Positions 51,676-59,802 of a DNA stretch of 64,000 nt are shown one piece after another. The translations under genes and the position numbers were made by a program. The notes below the pieces were generated by a model. The model saw only the letters and a list, made by a program, of their open reading frames with translations. It ran no database searches and was not told where the DNA came from. How positions within the stretch are numbered: the first letter of the stretch is position 1; every line of letters starts with the position of its first letter. The stretch is from contig CAWHAL010000001.1 of the NCBI GenBank assembly GCA_963827315.1, positions 434,001 to 498,000 on the forward strand, read 5' to 3'. The stretch comes from CAVXEF01 sp963827315. GTDB lineage: Bacteria; Planctomycetota; Phycisphaerae; Sedimentisphaerales; Anaerobacaceae.

Positions 51676-52717
51676 TCTCAAAGGTGATTAAGTCATCTTT
51701 TTTAATGTCTACTTTAGCTTTCTTGGATAACAAATACTTTGCAAACTTTGGCGGTAATCCAGTGCCAGGTCTTTTAACGCTAATGACATCTTTCGTAATG
51801 AAGTCTCCCTTCTTTACATTCTTGGCTGCCACTATACTGCGCCTGCAAAGCTTTCTCATCTCCATTTCTTTTAGATTTGGTTTAACAATATAGCTGCCCA
51901 ATGCCTTTTCCACATATTTTATTGCCTGAATCAGTTGGGTAAATTCTTTTACGTCAGCAGAAAACCAGTGGTCAGGTCCCGGATAGCTTTTATCCAATGT
52001 AAAATGTTTTTCGATTACCTTCGCGCCGAGAGCAACAGCAGCGGTAGCAGCTGCTGTGCCCACTGTGTGGTCTGAAAAACCTACTATTACGTCAAAAGCT
52101 TGCTTTATAGTTAGTATTTTTCTCAAATTAACTTCTGCTGCCTCCGTTGGGTAGGAAGAAACACAGTGGAGCACTACTATATTACTATTCCCCATCTCTC
52201 TAACCGCATTAACTGCCTCTTCTACTTCTGATATGAATGCCATACCTGCGGATATGATCATCGGCTTATTTTTTAGTGCATAGTACTTCAACAGCTCTAT
52301 GTTAGTTAAATCGTCCGAGCCTACTTTGATAATTGGAATATCAGCTATATTAAGTAAAAAATCAAGGTCCGAAGGATTCTGGGGTGTAGAAAAACAGATT
52401 AGGTCTTTACTTGTGCAATACTTGAAAGTTTCTATCCACTCTTCCTCTGTGAATTCGCATCTTTGGAACATTTCTAACATGGATTCTGTAATCTTTTTCC
52501 CTTGCGATTTATATGTATATGTTTCATCTGGCCTAGAAACAAACTCCTCCGCTTTAAAAGTCTGAAACTTTACGGCGTCTACTCCACATTCTTTTGCCGC
52601 ATCGATCATCTCTTTAGCTAAATTCACTTTTCCATTATGATTCACTCCTATCTCAGCGACTATAAAACAGGGTTCATTATCGCCTATATATCGACTGTCA
52701 ATCTTAATCTGATGCAT
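51665..52717 (-). CDS. NeuB/PseI family nonulosonic acid synthase
   Basis: 350 residues, full length. The TIM-barrel start is FIVAEIGVNHNGKVNLAKEMIDAAKECGVDAVKFQTFKAEEFVSR in pieces; further PIIKVGSDDLTNIELLKYYAL, PMIISAGMAFISEVEEAV, VVLHCVSSYPTEAAEVNL, VGFSDHTVGTAAATAAVALGAKVIEKHFTLDKSYPGPDH in pieces. The C-terminal SAF (antifreeze-like) domain starts near RRSIVAAKNVKKGDFITKDV and ends KKDDLITFEN. The enzyme condenses phosphoenolpyruvate with a 6-deoxy diamino or amino hexose to form a nine-carbon acid. Neighbouring PseG-like and SpsF-like genes favour pseudaminic or legionaminic acid over sialic acid, though the sequence alone does not decide. Confidence 0.93.
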   Translation of the reverse strand: MHQIKIDSRYIGDNEPCFIVAEIGVNHNGKVNLAKEMIDAAKECGVDAVKFQTFKAEEFVSRPDETYTYKSQGKKITESMLEMFQRCEFTEEEWIETFKYCTSKDLICFSTPQNPSDLDFLLNIADIPIIKVGSDDLTNIELLKYYALKNKPMIISAGMAFISEVEEAVNAVREMGNSNIVVLHCVSSYPTEAAEVNLRKILTIKQAFDVIVGFSDHTVGTAAATAAVALGAKVIEKHFTLDKSYPGPDHWFSADVKEFTQLIQAIKYVEKALGSYIVKPNLKEMEMRKLCRRSIVAAKNVKKGDFITKDVISVKRPGTGLPPKFAKYLLSKKAKVDIKKDDLITFENVC

Positions 52718-53726
52718 ATGACCTCCCCCGATGAAAAACAGGGGTGATTAAGATACGATATAGTATTCTTTTCACCCCTTGACCATCCACAATTCTTCTT
52801 CCAACTTTAGATATACGCTTTCTTACACTTTTATTCATCAAATAATTTAAAGAGCCTTCCAATTTTTGTTCGAGATGCTCATCATTATACCTGCCGATAT
52901 ATTCCAAGAAAGCTGATTTTCTGAATCCCCCTATGTTTTGTAACTGGTTTTGGGCGTCACAAATTCCTATTGTAGGAACTCCGACGCTTGCAAGTTCGTA
53001 AAGCGTTTGTCCACCAGCAGCTATTGCAGTATCAGATTCGAGCATAAGCTCTCTCATCTCAGCACCGCAAGGATAATGTATCAGCTCAGTATTACGGTCC
53101 TTGGCATCTCCAATCTCTGTTGTACTCCGGAAGCCCTTTCCTATGATTACCTTTTTGACCATCTCAGGATAGGCATCGACCAGCAGCTTTAGAACCTTCG
53201 GCGTGAGATTGCGTATGTCTGACCCCCCAAATGTTATCATCGCAGTCTCAAGAGTATCACGAATCGGCTTTGCAGATACATCCCAAAATTCTCTTCTCAG
53301 AGGCGCATACTGCGCACCTAAAAGATAGGTAACTCCTTTTCGTTCAGGATAAGACATCTGTTCAGCCAAAATCGCTCCATTTACAACGAAGCTTTTTGGA
53401 TAATTCATTCTTACGTCATCATTGAAGTAAACCGCCGTCTTTACCATCTTCGAGATACTCTCATATAGGTTATGGCCCGCAAGATATGAGTCAACAAAGA
53501 CAATATCAGTGTCTTTTAAAACTGCGAAAAGCTCTTCTCGGTTGTTCAACCAGTCGAAAATCTTGCAATTCTTATCTTTCAAAAAGCCGAGGACTGTTTC
53601 ATCACCGTTAACTATAAGCTCAGGCCGTATTCCAACTTCCTCAAAGGCCTGATATACGGAGATGCATCTCGTAATATGTCCGAAGCCTATATTCTTACCA
53701 CCTTCGGTTAATACGCAAACTTTCAC
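52704..53726 (-). CDS. pseG: PseG/SpsG-like nucleotide-sugar hydrolase
   Basis: 340 residues, GT-B-like fold. Start KVCVLTEGGKNIGFGHITRCISVYQAFEEVG with the GxGH-x2-R motif (about residues 15-20); FVDSYLAGHNLYESISKM; then ITFGGSDIRNLTPKVLKLLV, VIIGKGFRSTTEIGDAKD and EMRELMLESDTAIAAGGQTLYELASVGVPTIGI in pieces. PseG cleaves UDP from the diacetamido-altropyranose precursor of pseudaminic acid; here it may serve that or a related sugar. It overlaps NeuB by 14 nt and the SpsF gene by 4 nt. A second divergent PseG-like gene lies at 57456-58464. Confidence 0.88.
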   Translation of the reverse strand: MKVCVLTEGGKNIGFGHITRCISVYQAFEEVGIRPELIVNGDETVLGFLKDKNCKIFDWLNNREELFAVLKDTDIVFVDSYLAGHNLYESISKMVKTAVYFNDDVRMNYPKSFVVNGAILAEQMSYPERKGVTYLLGAQYAPLRREFWDVSAKPIRDTLETAMITFGGSDIRNLTPKVLKLLVDAYPEMVKKVIIGKGFRSTTEIGDAKDRNTELIHYPCGAEMRELMLESDTAIAAGGQTLYELASVGVPTIGICDAQNQLQNIGGFRKSAFLEYIGRYNDEHLEQKLEGSLNYLMNKSVRKRISKVGRRIVDGQGVKRILYRILITPVFHRGRSYASD

Positions 53727-54577
53727 TGCATATGCCTTGCCAAAACTTCCCCGGCTCTTCTAAGTCCCTGCAAATCTAACAGCCTTACCGCCTCTTCAAT
53801 CTCCTGACCCACTGAATCAAATATCCCTTTCTGAACCACATTCTTATTGATATTGCCTAACCAGGGTCTGTCACGAAACAACTTTATTATGTCCTCGGTT
53901 CCGAAAAACCTATTTTCTGGATAGAGGTAGTCAAAGACCGCACACAGTAAGGTGTAATCCTCCTCCGTGTCGAGCGTAATTCTAATATTAGGACCATAAA
54001 ACTTCTCAGATGCCCGCACCTCGCAGATTTTGAACATGTGTGGCTTGCTCTTGTATATGTATGGACAGACATGTTCTCTTTCAAAAACTTCCGCAGCCCC
54101 GAAATGAGCTTTCTTAAGCGCCTCAAAACTCAATACTTCTACATCCAGACCGTACGGAAATGTTCTGTGCAGCGAGTTTGAAGTAAAATCGGCGCCGCTT
54201 CTGACGTGCTCAGTCACCAGAGAATCAATAATCTCAGAGTCCACACAGGGATTGTCGCCCGTTGCCCGTACAACAATATCGAGGTTACTTTCTCTTGCCG
54301 CCAGATAGTATCTTTCCAGCACGTTATCCACACTTCCCCGGAACCATCGAACATTTTCTTTCTCGCACAGCTCGACAATTTTCTCATCTTCGATATTTGT
54401 GGTTGTCGCGACGATAATGTCGTCAAGCCTTTTCGATTTTCTCAGTCGCCTGATTACCTGCTGCAAAACGGTTATACCACTGCCATAAGGCAAATCCATG
54501 AGCATTTTGCCCGGCAGTCTTGTCGAAGCTACTCTCGCCTGCATAATTGTCCCAGTTTTCATTTTTCTGCCCGACAT
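53723..54577 (-). CDS. SpsF-like cytidylyltransferase
   Basis: 284 residues from ATG 54577, overlapping the LbH gene stop as TGATG. The nucleotidyltransferase site is GTIMQARVASTRLPGKMLMDL (about residues 9-29), with DIIVATTTNIEDEKIVELCE, VRWFRGSVDNVLERYYLAA, VVRATGDNPCVDSEIIDSL and LHRTFPYGLDVEVLSFEALKKAH. This is the COG1861 SpsF group, which is found with NeuB-like and PseG-like genes and probably makes the CMP-activated nonulosonic acid. It replaces the usual PseF/NeuA-type gene, absent from the window. Confidence 0.88.
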   Translation of the reverse strand: MSGRKMKTGTIMQARVASTRLPGKMLMDLPYGSGITVLQQVIRRLRKSKRLDDIIVATTTNIEDEKIVELCEKENVRWFRGSVDNVLERYYLAARESNLDIVVRATGDNPCVDSEIIDSLVTEHVRSGADFTSNSLHRTFPYGLDVEVLSFEALKKAHFGAAEVFEREHVCPYIYKSKPHMFKICEVRASEKFYGPNIRITLDTEEDYTLLCAVFDYLYPENRFFGTEDIIKLFRDRPWLGNINKNVVQKGIFDSVGQEIEEAVRLLDLQGLRRAGEVLARHMQ

Positions 54578-55272
54578 CACAGCTTCCGGAAATCAGCTCT
54601 GGTATGTTGCCCTAAATCGAAAAAACTGTTCTCCTGAAAATAACTCTCATCCTTCCTGTGAATAATTAAATCAGGAGATTGACCAAAAACCAAAGAGTCG
54701 TCCGGAACATCCTGGTCCTTAATACATGTATTGGCCGATATAATGCAGTTGTTGCCAATATGAGAATTGCCAACGACCATAGCACCGGCAAGCAATGTTA
54801 CATTCTCCCCGAAGACAGGGTAAATATCGCGATTGTTTCCGACTGTACAGTTCTGCATGAAGTAGAAAAAATTGGAATATCTCCCACGTCCGATTACACT
54901 GCCTACGGGATGGTCCAGCCCAAACACGACTGGAAGCTCAACTTCGTAGTAAATGTCTACACAATTCAACGCTTTATTGAGATAGTATACTTTATCTGCC
55001 AAAAGCCTGTTGGCACCTTTGCAAAAAAGGTACCTGGAAAGAAAGTACAGATAGATTGTGAATTGCCCTGAATGGAACGGGTTAAAAACTACAACACCGT
55101 TTTCGTGATAGTACTTGTTCCTGTTATAAGAGAAACAATACTCAACCTGCTCAAGGACCTGATGTACGGCGTCTGTTAGTTCGACTGTTTCCTCTCGACC
55201 AAGTCCAAACAGACCCCTCAGCTGGTTTGATGTCAAATCAACTAATTCTTTGGTTGAGATCGAAATGCGCAT
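54577..55272 (-). CDS. Left-handed beta-helix acyltransferase-like protein
   Basis: About 231 residues from ATG 55272; the open frame to 55293 is less likely. The N-terminal 150 residues are helical (VYYLNKALNCVDIYYEVELP), with serine-acetyltransferase-like character, and are followed by hexapeptide-type turns: HPVGSVIGRGRYSNFFYFMQNCTVGNNRDIYPVFGENVTLLAGAMVVGNSHIGNNCIISANTCI in pieces. This pattern is a LbH acyltransferase (CysE/LpxA-like). The substrate is unknown; position next to SpsF suggests acylation of the nonulosonic acid or its precursor. The 96-nt gap to the PseC-like gene upstream is empty. Confidence 0.8.
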   Translation of the reverse strand: MRISISTKELVDLTSNQLRGLFGLGREETVELTDAVHQVLEQVEYCFSYNRNKYYHENGVVVFNPFHSGQFTIYLYFLSRYLFCKGANRLLADKVYYLNKALNCVDIYYEVELPVVFGLDHPVGSVIGRGRYSNFFYFMQNCTVGNNRDIYPVFGENVTLLAGAMVVGNSHIGNNCIISANTCIKDQDVPDDSLVFGQSPDLIIHRKDESYFQENSFFDLGQHTRADFRKL

Positions 55273-55368
55273 CGTAGTAGCCACTAACAACACGGAGAGC
55301 CATGAAATGGTTTATCTGAATTTTTTCGGGAATACCCATTTGCCGCTAAGGTCACAGGTATTCGCCTC

Positions 55369-56541
55369 TTAACTCTTCCGGAAGACTTCGAATGTCTTTT
55401 TTATGACATAATCCACATCTTCATCAGACATAGCTGGGTACAAAGGTATACTAATCTCTCGTTCATAAAAATCCTCGGCGTTGGGGCACAAACCTTTACG
55501 GTAACCAAGCTGCTGATAATACGGCTGAAGATGTACAGGTATATAATGCACCTGAACGCCCAGGCCCCTCTCGCGGAGTTCCGCAAAAATCTTAATCTTG
55601 TTCTGTTTGTACTTGTCTTTCAGTCGGATAGGATACAAATGCCATGAGGAGCTTACATGCTTTTTCTCTATGGGCAGTTCAAAAAAAGGATTATCTTTGA
55701 AAGCCGCTGCATATATCTCCACAATGTCTCTTCTTCTTCTGATAAACGAGTCGAGTTTCCTCAATTGGGAAGTCCCTAAAGCCGACTGAATATCGGTCAA
55801 CTTATAATTAAAACCAAGGTACTGCATTTCATAGTACCACTGACCGAGATGTCCTCCTTTATTGTAAAAAGCACCTTGTTCTTTCACTATTCCATGTTGC
55901 CTGAACGCAATAAGTTTCTTGTGCCAATCTTCATTGTTCGTCAGAACCGCCCCACCTTCACCCGTCGTAATTGATTTCACGGGATGAAAACTCAGAACCG
56001 CCATATCTGAGTATGTGCAATCTCCAATGGTTGTATTCTTATATTTGGCCCCGAGGGCATGACAGGCATCTTCGATAAGCAACAGCTTGTTTCGTCGTGC
56101 TGTTTCAGATATCTGTTCCAACTCTGCTGGATGACCGGCGAAATGTACCGGCACAACCAGCCTCGTTTTGTCGGTTATAGCCCTTTCAATCAGACCAGAG
56201 TCGATATTACCAGTGTCTTTTTCTATATCGACGAATGCAACGTTAGCCCCAAGATACAAGGCTGCATTTGAGGTGGCCAGAAATGTCATCGGCGAAGTTG
56301 CTATCTCGTCACCAGCACCAAGACCGGCAGCAAAGTAAGCTGCGTGAAGTGCAGCAGTCCCGGAAGAAAATGTTATCGCAAATTTTGCGCCACAATACTC
56401 TGCCAGCGACTGCTCAAATTCCCTGCCCTTTGGCCCTTGGCTGAGCCAATCAGAGTCCAGAACTTCGACTACTTCTTGAATATCTTCCGGCCCGACGTGT
56501 TGACGGCCGTAAGGAATACTCTTCACTTCTTTGGACTCCAT
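55369..56541 (-). CDS. pseC: PseC-like DegT aminotransferase
   Basis: 390 residues. The start ESKEVKSIPYGRQHVGPEDI is the PseC signature (IPYGRQ), followed by SDWLSQGPKGREFEQSLAEYCG. PLP motifs: AITFSSGTAALHAAYFAAGLG, DEIATSPMTFLATSNAALYL, LLLIEDACHALGAKYKNTTIGDC and VLSFHPVKSITTGEGGAVLTN (lysine in HPVKS). C-terminal YQQLGYRKGLCPNAEDFYE is also typical. PseC transfers an amino group to UDP-4-keto-L-AltNAc. The enzyme that makes that keto sugar, PseB, is not in the window. The N-terminal 92 nt overlap the upstream SDR gene in another frame, with IPYGRQ inside the overlap. Confidence 0.9.
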   Translation of the reverse strand: MESKEVKSIPYGRQHVGPEDIQEVVEVLDSDWLSQGPKGREFEQSLAEYCGAKFAITFSSGTAALHAAYFAAGLGAGDEIATSPMTFLATSNAALYLGANVAFVDIEKDTGNIDSGLIERAITDKTRLVVPVHFAGHPAELEQISETARRNKLLLIEDACHALGAKYKNTTIGDCTYSDMAVLSFHPVKSITTGEGGAVLTNNEDWHKKLIAFRQHGIVKEQGAFYNKGGHLGQWYYEMQYLGFNYKLTDIQSALGTSQLRKLDSFIRRRRDIVEIYAAAFKDNPFFELPIEKKHVSSSWHLYPIRLKDKYKQNKIKIFAELRERGLGVQVHYIPVHLQPYYQQLGYRKGLCPNAEDFYEREISIPLYPAMSDEDVDYVIKKTFEVFRKS

Positions 56542-57445
56542 GAAATCTAAGTATTATTCGCAATCCTTCATCTAAAGAAACAATCGGCCGGTAATCAAGC
56601 ATTTGCTTCGCTTTCTCCAGAGACGGCACCCTCTTTATAACGTCTCTGTTTGATTGCCTATCCGAATCATCGTAAGGAACGAATCGGGGCTCCAGCGGTT
56701 TGGCCGAAATTTTAATCATCTTGCGGGCCAAATCTTTTATCGAAATCGGTTCACTGTTGTTTCCTATGTTAAATGTCTCCCCCTTGACCGAAGAAAACAG
56801 GGCATCAACCACCCCCCTGGCTGCATCATCTACATAACAAAAAGACCTCGCCTGTGTACCTTCGCCATAAACACAGGGCGGCAGATTGTTCACCACGTTC
56901 TTCGCAAAACGGGTTATTACAAAATCATCTCGCTGGTCCTCTCCATAGACGTTGAAAAACCTAGTTATATTATATGCAATTCCGTATCTCTGAGAATAAG
57001 CCTTGAGATACTGTTCACCAACTATCTTGCTTACCGCGTAACTTGATTTGGGATTCAGGGGCGCATCTTCACTGATTGGCTGAATCGCCTGTTCACCGTA
57101 AACCTCGGAGGAGGAAGAAAAAACAATCTTCTTTACACGCTCTTTTACACAGGCATCCAACACATTTACCGTCCCTTGAATATTTATTAAGAGGCATTCC
57201 AATATATTGCTGTCGGTCCTCTGTACCCCAAGAACCGCTGCCAGATGAATCACGTAATCACAGCCTCGTATGGCCCGGGACAACTCGTACGGGTCCAGAA
57301 TAGTTCCTGTATAATCACAATCCACACCAGCTACATCTCTTTCTGATAAGTCAAATATCCTTACCTCGTAATTCCGCCGCAGCAACTCCTTTACGACTTT
57401 TCTTCCTATGAACCCTCCACCACCTGTAACGAGCACTCTCTCCAT
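56450..57445 (-). CDS. Extended SDR epimerase/dehydratase
   Basis: 331 residues with a Rossmann start VLVTGGGGFIGRKVVKELL, VIHLAAVLGVQRTDSN, SSSSEVYGEQAIQPISEDAPLNPKSSYAVSKIVGEQ in pieces (YxxxK at about residue 145), FFNVYGEDQRDDFVITRFA and GEGTQARSFCYVDDAARGVVDAL. The group includes UDP-glucose 4-epimerases and 4,6-dehydratases; the substrate cannot be read. SD AAGGAAAAGGA precedes the ATG. The last 31 residues (FHGVQRSEEYSL; a basic RRAGRYSRSSRSS tail) lie within the pseC gene in another frame. It could supply the keto-sugar for PseC in place of PseB; that is inference. Confidence 0.87.
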   Translation of the reverse strand: MERVLVTGGGGFIGRKVVKELLRRNYEVRIFDLSERDVAGVDCDYTGTILDPYELSRAIRGCDYVIHLAAVLGVQRTDSNILECLLINIQGTVNVLDACVKERVKKIVFSSSSEVYGEQAIQPISEDAPLNPKSSYAVSKIVGEQYLKAYSQRYGIAYNITRFFNVYGEDQRDDFVITRFAKNVVNNLPPCVYGEGTQARSFCYVDDAARGVVDALFSSVKGETFNIGNNSEPISIKDLARKMIKISAKPLEPRFVPYDDSDRQSNRDVIKRVPSLEKAKQMLDYRPIVSLDEGLRIILRFHGVQRSEEYSLRPSTRRAGRYSRSSRSSGL

Positions 57446-57455
57446 ATCCTTTTCC

Positions 57456-58464
57456 TTAATTGATCAAACCCTGAATTATATTTGATACTCGGATGCTGCC
57501 CTGCCCGTCTACCAATCTCCGAGAACGCACAAACATCTCTTTTCGCAGTTGCACCCCGCTTACCAAATCTGTTACCATCTTATGGAATCTATCGCTTCTT
57601 GCAAGCACATCTTCCACTTTTCCCAGAAAAATACCATATCCCTGAGAAGAGAACTTCTTTGCGAGTATTTCCTGGTGAGTGGAAAATGAAATCAAACCGA
57701 AAGGTGTACCTATACACATAAATTCAAACTTAGTAAATCCGCTCGAAATTATACCCAAGTCCATTTCCGCAATCAAAGCCGCCATGTTGTCCACCTTTTC
57801 GTAGAAGGACACTCTTCTCGAAAAAGTCTGCGTGTCAGGCTCGGCTGGTATATACCCCAAGATTGCATGAATCCTTATCTCTTCAGCCAACGACCCATCC
57901 AGCAACTTTACTACTGGCAACATCTTTTGTGGATTGGGAGTCCCACCAAAAGAAAGTACAATATCATTTACCTGTGACTTGAAAACTTTGCCGTCTCTGC
58001 TGGATTTGAATGTCATCCTGAGGGGAAAATAGTCCGCTCCCTTGAACACCGAACCTTCAAGCATGGACTCAACAGCGCTTTTGAAAGTTTCCTGTGGACA
58101 AACCACCGCTCCCTTTATCCCAATGGCGGAAATCTTCTGCATATCATCAAATAAAACAAAACCGCTGCAATGCTTCTTGATTTTCCTTACTACACCAGCT
58201 GGTATATTCAACATATCCATGACAACCAGCTTGTAAGGCCCGCGCAGCTTTATCAACTCAAGCAGCTCCCGATAGTCAGTGTATGTGGAAAAACATTTCC
58301 CTTGGTGTTTCAGAAAATCCTCGCCGCACCTGTCTCGATTCGTGAAAAACTCAATGCCATAGGAAGTGGGCAATACTTCAACAAGTGAACTCAACCGTAC
58401 AAGATGGCCTATTCCTTCCCTCCGACTGCCTCTGCCAATGACAAGTATCTGGCCCGTGCCTCAC
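57456..58464 (-). CDS. PseG-like protein, second copy, with shifted N-terminus
   Basis: In the annotated frame the protein starts at a TTG at 58394 (SSLVEVLPTSYGIEFFTN), 312 residues. The conserved PseG/SpsG N-terminus ILVIGRGSRREGIGHLVRL lies directly upstream in the same frame, with the GxGH-x2-R motif, but has no start codon. A GTG at 58464, four bases after the wzt stop, opens one frame over: removing one G from the GGG at 58452-58454 gives RHGQILVIGRGS in frame. Later features: VNDIVLSFGGTPNPQKML, RVSFYEKVDNMAALIAEMDLGIISSGFTKFEFMCIGTPFGLI in pieces. So a normal-sized PseG-like protein of about 335 residues is likely, with a one-base break or an unusual start. Confidence 0.75.
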
Positions 58465-58468
58465 CTTT

Positions 58469-59800
58469 CTATCTGATGCAACTGTCCACTTTTTCTCTTC
58501 GACCAGGCTGTATTCTCCAGCTCAACTGAGGTCTGATGAAAACATCATAATGGCGGGGAGCGTATTCATTATTGTATCCCTTAAACAGAACATCGAACTC
58601 AAGAATCTTACTTACAAAAAGATGTTCTGTCTTTAAATATACCAGATGAACCGTGAGGAAAAACTGCCTTCCTCCAAAAGTGTTTTTGGGTAAAACACAC
58701 GATGCATTATAAATCCCTGGGGCAAGTTGATGGGAGCTTTGGGCCGCACCTTGGTCGTCAAGATTAAGACTCTCCAAAACAGGAATTGTATTTTCATCGA
58801 CTACCGTTATCCTGATATACACTTGCGGAATCGGCTGAAGGCACTCGAAGGTAACTGACACAACAATGTCTTCGTCTGAATTAAATGCCCTACGTGCAAC
58901 TCCTGACCGGTCCAGCAACGCAATTTCCCGAAAACGTATGAAGGGATGTTTCTTCCGAATCAAACCTTCCATCCGTGTCTCTATTTGCTCAGATGAGGCA
59001 ACTGCACCTTCAAGCAGATTCTGTCCCAAATAATGCGCCACCGTCTGGTCCGTAGATGAGTCCATTAAAAGTTCACCTTTATCAAGTAAAATAGTTCGTC
59101 GGCACAAACTGCGAATCGCTGCCATATTATGGCTTACAAACAGTATCGTTCGCCCTTCTTTTGCAACGTCCTCCATTTTGCCGAGACATTTTTTCTGAAA
59201 CTCAACATCTCCGACCGCCAGCACCTCGTCAACAAACAAAATTTCAGGCTCCAGATGCGCCGCCACCGCAAAGGCCAGTCGGACGTACATTCCCGATGAG
59301 TAACGCTTTACAGGTGTATCGATGAACCTCTCTATGCCGGAAAAGTCGACTATCTCGTCGAACCTACTCTTTATCTCAGCCTTTGTCATCCCGAGAATTG
59401 CGCCATTAAGGTAAACATTTTCACGGCCGCTCAGCTCCTGGTGAAAGCCGGTGCCTACCTCGAGCAAAGATGCGACCCTGCCCTTAATCTTAACCACCCC
59501 TGTTGTTGGGGTAGTAACACGCGACAGAATCTTCAGAAGTGTCGATTTGCCCGCTCCGTTGCGACCAATAATGCCGAGCACCTCACCCCGCTGCACTTCA
59601 AATGAAATATCCTGCAGCGCCCAAAACCGCTCGCCGTCCATGCCGGGCCCTACATCCGATGTGATCCTTATATTGGGGTCTTCCTTGCCGCGAAGACGTG
59701 CCCACCAGCTCTCTATATCCTTATATAAAGTCCCATGCCCTATCACGCCGTAGCGGTACTGCTTGGAAAGCCCCTCAACTTTTATGACCGTCTCTGACAT
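58469..59800 (-). CDS. wzt: ABC transporter ATPase, polysaccharide exporter (Wzt type)
   Basis: 443 residues from ATG 59800 (a TTG two codons earlier is possible). ATPase domain: VEGLSKQYRYGVIGHGTLYKDIESWW, the Wzt-like long N-terminus; Walker A GIIGRNGAGKSTLLKIL (about residue 78); signature VKRYSSGMYVRLAFAVA; Walker B EILFVDEVLAVGDVEFQKKCL. Residues about 275-443 form a C-terminal beta-sandwich (EIALLDRSGVARRAFNSDEDIVVSVTFE in pieces) like the Wzt carbohydrate-recognition domain, which reads a terminal sugar modification. It overlaps wzm by 4 nt and lies 4 nt before the PseG-like gene. A 3'-terminal methyl or other cap added by one of the methyltransferases could be its ligand; inference. 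Confidence 0.93.
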   Translation of the reverse strand: MSETVIKVEGLSKQYRYGVIGHGTLYKDIESWWARLRGKEDPNIRITSDVGPGMDGERFWALQDISFEVQRGEVLGIIGRNGAGKSTLLKILSRVTTPTTGVVKIKGRVASLLEVGTGFHQELSGRENVYLNGAILGMTKAEIKSRFDEIVDFSGIERFIDTPVKRYSSGMYVRLAFAVAAHLEPEILFVDEVLAVGDVEFQKKCLGKMEDVAKEGRTILFVSHNMAAIRSLCRRTILLDKGELLMDSSTDQTVAHYLGQNLLEGAVASSEQIETRMEGLIRKKHPFIRFREIALLDRSGVARRAFNSDEDIVVSVTFECLQPIPQVYIRITVVDENTIPVLESLNLDDQGAAQSSHQLAPGIYNASCVLPKNTFGGRQFFLTVHLVYLKTEHLFVSKILEFDVLFKGYNNEYAPRHYDVFIRPQLSWRIQPGRREKVDSCIR

Positions 59801-59802
59801 AC

